Program-made: the position numbers and the translations under genes
Notes under the pieces: model-generated
Told to the model about the DNA's origin: nothing
The model's database searches: none
Seen by the model: only the letters and a program-made list of their open reading frames with translations
Assembly (NCBI GenBank): GCA_049318625.1
Contig: JBMOGA010000013.1
Coordinates: forward strand, 1 to 64,000
Direction: 5' to 3'
Source of the DNA: JBMOGA01 sp049318625
GTDB taxonomy: Bacteria; Pseudomonadota; Alphaproteobacteria; Rhizobiales; Hyphomicrobiaceae
Length of the DNA stretch: 64,000 nucleotides
Shown here: in pieces, positions 58,953 through 64,000 of the stretch
Layout: the number at the start of each line of letters is the position of its first letter
How positions within the stretch are numbered: position 1 is the first letter of the stretch

Positions 58953-59633
58953 ATGCGCATTCTGATCATCGAGGACGACCGCGAGACCGCACAGTTCCTT
59001 CAGAAGGCCCTGAAGGAAAGCGGGCATACGGCCGACCTCGCAGCCGATGGCGACGAGGGCATGGTTCTCGCCCGCGCCGGCGGGTTCGATGTGCTGATCG
59101 TCGACCGCATGCTGCCCGGCCGCGACGGCCTTTCGGTTCTCAAGGAATTGAAGGACGCCGGCGACCGCACACCGGTGCTGATCCTGTCCGCGCTCGGATC
59201 CGTCGACGATCGCGTCAAGGGCCTGCGCGCCGGCGGCGACGACTACCTCACCAAACCCTACTCCTTCAGCGAGCTGCTGGCCCGCGTCGAGGCCCTGGCA
59301 CGCCGCGCCCAGCCCGAGGAGCAGGCGACCCGCTACGTGGTCGGCGATCTGGTGCTCGACCGGTTGTCGCACCGCGTGACGCGGGCCGGCCAGCCGATCA
59401 CGTTGCAGCCCCGCGAGTTCCGCTTGCTCGAGTACCTGATGCGTCATGCCGGCCAGGTCGTCACGCGGACGATGCTGCTCGAGCATGTCTGGGACTATCA
59501 CTTCGATCCGCAGACCAACGTCATCGACGTACACGTCTCGCGCCTGCGGGGCAAGATCGACAAGGGATTCGACGCGACGCTGCTGCACACCGTGCGGGGC
59601 GCCGGCTACATGTTACGCCATGGCGGTGATTGA
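58953..59633 (+). CDS. OmpR-family response regulator
   Basis: The 226-residue regulator has a receiver domain with D51 (LIVDRMLPG; the residue before it is V and the one after R, unusual but with the acidic acceptor kept) and a winged-helix DNA-binding domain (LQPREFRLLEYLMRHAGQVVTR, DVHVSRLRGKID). The sensor gene overlaps it by 14 bases. This pair precedes glnE in many alphaproteobacteria. Confidence 0.92.
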   Translation: MRILIIEDDRETAQFLQKALKESGHTADLAADGDEGMVLARAGGFDVLIVDRMLPGRDGLSVLKELKDAGDRTPVLILSALGSVDDRVKGLRAGGDDYLTKPYSFSELLARVEALARRAQPEEQATRYVVGDLVLDRLSHRVTRAGQPITLQPREFRLLEYLMRHAGQVVTRTMLLEHVWDYHFDPQTNVIDVHVSRLRGKIDKGFDATLLHTVRGAGYMLRHGGD

Positions 59634-61050
59634 GCGCCTCCCACGCCTGTTCCGCACGACCGCCTACACGGCCATGGCGATCCAGGTGGCGGTGCTGGTG
59701 CTTGCGGCGGCGGTCGCCGGCTGGTTTCTGCTGACGCGCGTCAACACGCTGCTGAGCGAGGGGGTCGTCGAGAGCCTGCGGCTGGAGGCGCGCGGCCTTG
59801 CCGATGTGGCGCGCTCCGGCGGCCCGCCCGCGCTCGAAGCCGCGATCGCCGACCGCGTGAAGGCTGGCGCCTCTCACCTCTATATCCTGACCGACGACGC
59901 CGGCCGCAAGATCGCCGGCAACCTGAACCGTTGGCCGCCCGAGCTGGCGGCCCAATCGGCGGGCGGGATGTTCCGCTACATCGTCGAGCGCCAGGGTCAG
60001 GCGTCCGAGCGCATGGCGGCCGGCCTGCCGCTCATGTTGATCTCCGGCCACCGCCTGATTGTCGCGCGCGACATCGAGGAGCAGCGCGCCTTCACCGAAG
60101 GCGTCCGCATGCTGGTGCTGGGCGGACTGATCCTCATGACGGCGGTCGGCATCGGCATCGGCACCCTCACCAGCCGCTACGTGCTCCGCCGAATCGCCAC
60201 CGTCACCACGGCGGCCGAGACGATCATGGCCGGCAACCTCGCCGGCCGCATCGCGCGCAACGGCTCGGGTGACGAGATCGACGACCTCGCCGCTCGTCTG
60301 AACGAGATGCTGGAGCGCATCGAACGCCTGATGGCCGGGCTCCGCGAGATCTCCGACAATATCGCCCACGATCTCAAGACGCCGCTCAGCCGGCTGCGCA
60401 ACCGCGCCGAAGCGGCCTTGCGCGACGACAAGGGCGCGCCCGCCTACCGCGAAGGTCTGCAGCGCACCATCGAGGCCGCCGACGAGATCATCGCCACCTT
60501 CAACGCGCTGCTGCTGATCGCGAGGCTCGAGGCCGGTGCCGCCGATGGCGCGATGGAGGTGTTCGACGCCGCCGCCGCCGTGGCCGATCTGGTCGAACTC
60601 TACGAACCGGTGGCCGAGGAAGCCGCATTCGATCTGGCAGTCACCGTGCCTGATCGTCTGGACGTGCGGGCCAATCGCCAGCTGTTCGTTCAGGCCGTCG
60701 CCAATCTGCTCGACAACGCCATCAAGTATGGCGGGCCGGTCGGCACCGGCCGGGGCTCCATTGCCGTCGCGCTCGGAGCCGCCGATGGCAGCATCGTGGT
60801 CGAGGTGGCGGACCGCGGCGCCGGCATCGCCGCCGCCGATCGCGGCCGTGCCCTCGAGCGGTTCGTGCGGCTGGAGGCCAGCCGCACGCGGCCGGGGACC
60901 GGCCTCGGGCTCAGCCTTGTCGCCGCCGTTGCCAGATTGCATGGTGGCGCCGTGCGGCTGGCCGACAACGGCCCCGGGCTGAAGGTTGCCCTGAGCCTGC
61001 CGATGCGGGGCGGCCGTGAATCGGAGGCGCGAGCACGAAGCGATGTCTGA
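59620..61050 (+). CDS. sensor histidine kinase
   Basis: The 476-residue sensor has two membrane helices (about 15-40 and 162-185), a periplasmic part of about 120 residues, a HAMP domain (RIATVTTAAETIMAGNLAGRI), the H-box with H250 (NIAHDLKTPLSRL), the N-box NLLDNAIKYG and the catalytic G-box GTGLGLSLV. ATG 59620 overlaps the regulator; the frame is open upstream inside the regulator gene without homology. Confidence 0.92.
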   Translation: MAVIERLPRLFRTTAYTAMAIQVAVLVLAAAVAGWFLLTRVNTLLSEGVVESLRLEARGLADVARSGGPPALEAAIADRVKAGASHLYILTDDAGRKIAGNLNRWPPELAAQSAGGMFRYIVERQGQASERMAAGLPLMLISGHRLIVARDIEEQRAFTEGVRMLVLGGLILMTAVGIGIGTLTSRYVLRRIATVTTAAETIMAGNLAGRIARNGSGDEIDDLAARLNEMLERIERLMAGLREISDNIAHDLKTPLSRLRNRAEAALRDDKGAPAYREGLQRTIEAADEIIATFNALLLIARLEAGAADGAMEVFDAAAAVADLVELYEPVAEEAAFDLAVTVPDRLDVRANRQLFVQAVANLLDNAIKYGGPVGTGRGSIAVALGAADGSIVVEVADRGAGIAAADRGRALERFVRLEASRTRPGTGLGLSLVAAVARLHGGAVRLADNGPGLKVALSLPMRGGRESEARARSDV

Positions 61051-63994
61051 GCAACCCGCGACCCACGACTGCTTCCTCGCCCGCATCGCCGAGACCCCCC
61101 ATGTGCGGGGCGAGCCATTGACCGTCGAGATCCTCACCGAGTTGGCCCAGTCGATCGCCGAAGACGCCGCCGCCGCTGGCCTCGCGGCCCATCTCGCCCA
61201 TCCGCGGGTCAGGGAACTGTTGAGCGGCACCATCGAGGGCTCGCCCTACCTGTCCGGCCTGATGCGCCGCGACCCGGTGCGCTTGGCCCGCCTGCTGGAT
61301 CAGCCGCCGGAGGCGACTCTCGACCGCGCGGCAGACCGCTTGCAGGTCGCCATGCTCGAGGCCGCCACCATCGCCGATGCGATGGCCGCGCTGCGCCGGT
61401 TCAAGACCGAGACGGCGCTGCTGGTGGCGCTCGCCGATCTGGCCGGCATCTGGCCGGTCATGCAGGTGACGGCCGCGCTGACCCGGATCGCCGACGTCAC
61501 CGTGAACGCGGCGGTCGACTGGCTGTTCCGACAGGCGGTCAAGCGGGGTGACTGGCATCCGGCCGACGGCGATGCCGATCCCGCCCGCTCGTCCGGCTAC
61601 ATCGTGCTCGGCATGGGCAAGTACGGTGCGTTCGAGCTCAACTATTCCTCCGACATCGACCTGATCGTCTTTTACGACCTCCAGAAGGTGCGTCTGCGCG
61701 ACGGCCTCGAGCCGCAGGCCTTTTTCGTGCGCATCACCCGCGACCTCGTGAAACTGATGCAGGAGCGCACCGGCGACGGTTACGTCTTCCGCACCGATCT
61801 GCGGCTGCGGCCCGATCCCGGCGCCACCCAGGTGGCGCTGTCGACGGAAGCGGCGCTCGTCTACTACGAGAGCTTCGGGCAGAACTGGGAGCGTGCGGCC
61901 CTCATCAAGTCGCGGCCGGTGGCCGGCGATGTCGCAGCCGGCCACCACCTGCTGGACGAACTGGCCCCCTACATCTGGCGCAAGTACCTGGACTACGCGG
62001 CCATCGCCGATATCCACGCGATGAAACGTCAGATCCATGCCTACCGCGGCTTCGGCACGATCGCGGTGGCCGGCCACAACATCAAGCTCGGCCGCGGTGG
62101 CATCCGCGAGATCGAGTTTTTCACGCAGACCCAGCAGCTCATCGCCGGCGGACGCCAGAAGGACCTGCGCGTGCCGGCCACGCTGGCGGCCCTCGACCGG
62201 CTGGTGTTGCGCGGCTGGATCGAGCCCCGCGTGCGCGACGAGTTGACCGAGGCCTACCATTTCCTGCGCCGCATCGAGCACCGCCTGCAGATGGTCGCCG
62301 ACGAGCAGACCCACGAGCTGCCGGCAGAGACGGCGGCGCTGACGCGGCTCGCCGAGTTCGCCGGCTATCCCTCACTCGACGCCTTCTCGGCGGCCCTGGT
62401 GCGCCGTCTCGAGACCGTGCAGACCCACTACGCGGCGCTGTTCGAGAAGATGCCGGAATTGACACGCGACGGCGTGAACATGGTGTTCGCGGGCGAGTCC
62501 GACGACCCTCAGACCATCGAGGCACTGGCCCGCATGGGCTTCTCGCAGCCGGGGCAGGTCATCGCCACCGTGCGGGGCTGGCACCACGGCCGCTACCCGG
62601 CCGTGTCCTCCCCGCGCGCCCGCGAGCGGCTGACCGAGGTGCAGCCACTGCTGATCGAGGCCTTGGCCGAAACCGGCGATCCCGATGCGGCGCTGGCCGG
62701 GTTCGATCGATTTCTCTCCATGCTGCCGGCCGGCGTACAGCTGTTCTCCCTGCTGCGCGCCAATCCGCGCCTGCTGCGCGTGGTGGCCGACATCATGGGT
62801 TCGGCGCCGCGCCTCGCCCGCATCCTCAGCAAGCGGCGCCGGGTTTTCGACGCCCTGCTCGATCCCCGCGTCATGGGCACGCTGCCAAGTCCGGCCGATC
62901 TCGATGCCATGATCGCCGCCGAACTCGGCACCGCCAACGATATCCAGGAGACGCTCGATCAGGCCCGCGTCGTCGGCAACGAGCAGCTGTTCCTCATCGG
63001 CGTGCGGGTGCTGACCGGCATGATCGGCGCGAGCCAGGCCGGCGGCGCCTATGCGTTGCTCGCCGAGCGCCTGATCGCGGCCCTGCACGCGGCGGTCGAG
63101 AAGGACTTCGCGCGGTTCTTTGGCACGGTGCCGGGTCGCGGTATGGCCGTGGTGGCCATGGGCAAGCTCGGCGGCCACGAGATGACGGCGGCGTCCGATC
63201 TCGACCTCATCATGATCTACGACCTGCCGCCGACGGCCGACGTGTCGACGGGCCTCAAGCCGCTGCCGTTGAGCCAGTACTACTCGCGGCTGACGCAGCG
63301 GCTGATCTCGGCGCTCGCCTCGCCGACCGCCGAGGGCCAGCTTTACGACGTCGACATGCGGCTGCGGCCCTCGGGCCAGAAGGGACCGGTCGCGACCCAG
63401 TTGACCAGCTTCGTCGACTATCAGACCAACGAGGCTTGGACCTGGGAGCACATGGCGCTGACCCGCGCCCGCGTCGTCAGCGGGTCCGAGCCCATGCGCC
63501 GGGCCGTCGAGGAGGCCATTACCAGGGCGCTGGTCCGCCCGCGCGATCGCGCGGTCATCGCCGCCGACGTGCGCGACATGCGCGCCCGCATCGCCGCCGA
63601 GAAGGGCACCGACAACATGTGGGACCTGAAGCAGGTGCGCGGCGGCCTCGTCGACATCGAGTTCATCGCCCAGTACCTGCAACTCGTCCACGCCCATGCC
63701 CACCCCGAGGTGCTCGACCAGAACACCATCGCCGCGCTGGTGAAGTTGCAACGAGCCGGGCTGCTGGCGGCCGACGCCGCCGAGGTGCTGATCCCCGCGG
63801 CGCGGCTGGTCCACGATCTGACCCAGGTGCTGCGCCTCACCATCGACGGCGCTTTCGACCCGGCCAAAGCGCCCGACGGCGTGCGCCGCCTGCTGGTCCG
63901 GGTCGGCGAGGCCCCGAGTTTTGCCCGGCTCGAGGCCACCCTCGCCGCCCGGCTCGGCGAGATCGCCCAGTTGTTCGACCGGCTCGTGGTATGA
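61043..63994 (+). CDS. glnE: bifunctional glutamine synthetase adenylyltransferase / adenylyl-removing enzyme
   Basis: The 983-residue enzyme modifies GlnA in response to PII. It contains the two nucleotidyltransferase domains: GMGKYGAFELNYSSDIDLIV near residue 190 (deadenylylation) and AMGKLGGHEMTAASDLDLI near 704 (adenylylation), each followed by a helical bundle. The stop is at 63992-63994, so the gene is complete. ATG 61043 overlaps the kinase stop by 8 bases; a GTG at 61016 would add nine residues. Confidence 0.95.
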   Translation: MSEQPATHDCFLARIAETPHVRGEPLTVEILTELAQSIAEDAAAAGLAAHLAHPRVRELLSGTIEGSPYLSGLMRRDPVRLARLLDQPPEATLDRAADRLQVAMLEAATIADAMAALRRFKTETALLVALADLAGIWPVMQVTAALTRIADVTVNAAVDWLFRQAVKRGDWHPADGDADPARSSGYIVLGMGKYGAFELNYSSDIDLIVFYDLQKVRLRDGLEPQAFFVRITRDLVKLMQERTGDGYVFRTDLRLRPDPGATQVALSTEAALVYYESFGQNWERAALIKSRPVAGDVAAGHHLLDELAPYIWRKYLDYAAIADIHAMKRQIHAYRGFGTIAVAGHNIKLGRGGIREIEFFTQTQQLIAGGRQKDLRVPATLAALDRLVLRGWIEPRVRDELTEAYHFLRRIEHRLQMVADEQTHELPAETAALTRLAEFAGYPSLDAFSAALVRRLETVQTHYAALFEKMPELTRDGVNMVFAGESDDPQTIEALARMGFSQPGQVIATVRGWHHGRYPAVSSPRARERLTEVQPLLIEALAETGDPDAALAGFDRFLSMLPAGVQLFSLLRANPRLLRVVADIMGSAPRLARILSKRRRVFDALLDPRVMGTLPSPADLDAMIAAELGTANDIQETLDQARVVGNEQLFLIGVRVLTGMIGASQAGGAYALLAERLIAALHAAVEKDFARFFGTVPGRGMAVVAMGKLGGHEMTAASDLDLIMIYDLPPTADVSTGLKPLPLSQYYSRLTQRLISALASPTAEGQLYDVDMRLRPSGQKGPVATQLTSFVDYQTNEAWTWEHMALTRARVVSGSEPMRRAVEEAITRALVRPRDRAVIAADVRDMRARIAAEKGTDNMWDLKQVRGGLVDIEFIAQYLQLVHAHAHPEVLDQNTIAALVKLQRAGLLAADAAEVLIPAARLVHDLTQVLRLTIDGAFDPAKAPDGVRRLLVRVGEAPSFARLEATLAARLGEIAQLFDRLVV

Positions 63995-64000
63995 GCCGGC

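Noticed and set aside
62372..63814. 480-codon minus-strand frame opposite glnE
   Set aside because: Antisense shadow of glnE, whose catalytic motifs are intact on the plus strand.

Overview
This window looks like a chromosomal segment of a GC-rich alphaproteobacterium, most probably a member of the Hyphomicrobiales (Rhizobiales). The strongest evidence is the gene order at 49,985-63,994: a FeuP/FeuQ-like two-component pair, then ccmI-ccmE-ccmF-ccmH (cycHJKL), a DegP protease, a second two-component pair and glnE. This arrangement is familiar from rhizobia and their relatives. A complete tad/cpa (Flp pilus) cluster and a yejABEF-type peptide importer fit the same lineage. I cannot assign a genus. 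I recognised no rRNA gene, tRNA gene or CRISPR array.

Positions 1-8,670 are the accessory part. A truncated and nonsense-mutated IS256-type transposase (1-578) lies on the left. Three fragments lie on the right: a transposase tail, a stub of a zinc-type oxidoreductase and a 152-bp element with IS21-like ends. Between them is a three-gene block whose sequence looks less GC-rich than the core: a secreted protein of unknown function, a 1350-residue Pls/PosA-type nonribosomal peptide synthetase (A-T followed by six membrane segments and three left-handed beta-helix domains), and a Sfp-type phosphopantetheinyl transferase. Proteins of this architecture make homopolymers of cationic amino acids such as epsilon-poly-lysine. 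This is the most interesting system in the window.

From 8,675 to 17,358, on the minus strand, runs a peptide importer operon with two tandem yejA-like binding-protein genes, then yejB, yejE, yejF and a ghrA-like reductase. A membrane-anchored cytochrome c follows. On the plus strand come kdsB, pheA (prephenate dehydratase), an SDR dehydrogenase and a small exported protein.

From 21,410 to 32,549 is the tad locus. tadC, tadB, cpaF, cpaE, cpaD, cpaC, cpaB, cpaA and two flp pilin genes are on the minus strand; the two pilin genes are under 60 codons each. A secretin-associated protein and two TadE-like pseudopilins diverge on the plus strand. From 32,669 to 47,778 is a mixed housekeeping region: a TetR regulator, a YdjM-like protein, a sugar-acid dehydratase, rimO, a frameshifted TAP-type hydrolase in a more AT-rich patch, ybjN, proC, a second TetR-like gene, a CsaA-like tRNA-binding protein, an HtrA protease, a caspase-like protein and rarA. 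From 47,797 to 49,934 there are small unknown genes and a solitary endolysin-holin fusion. The conserved feuPQ-cyc-degP-glnE block closes the window; glnE is complete and ends 6 bases before the edge.
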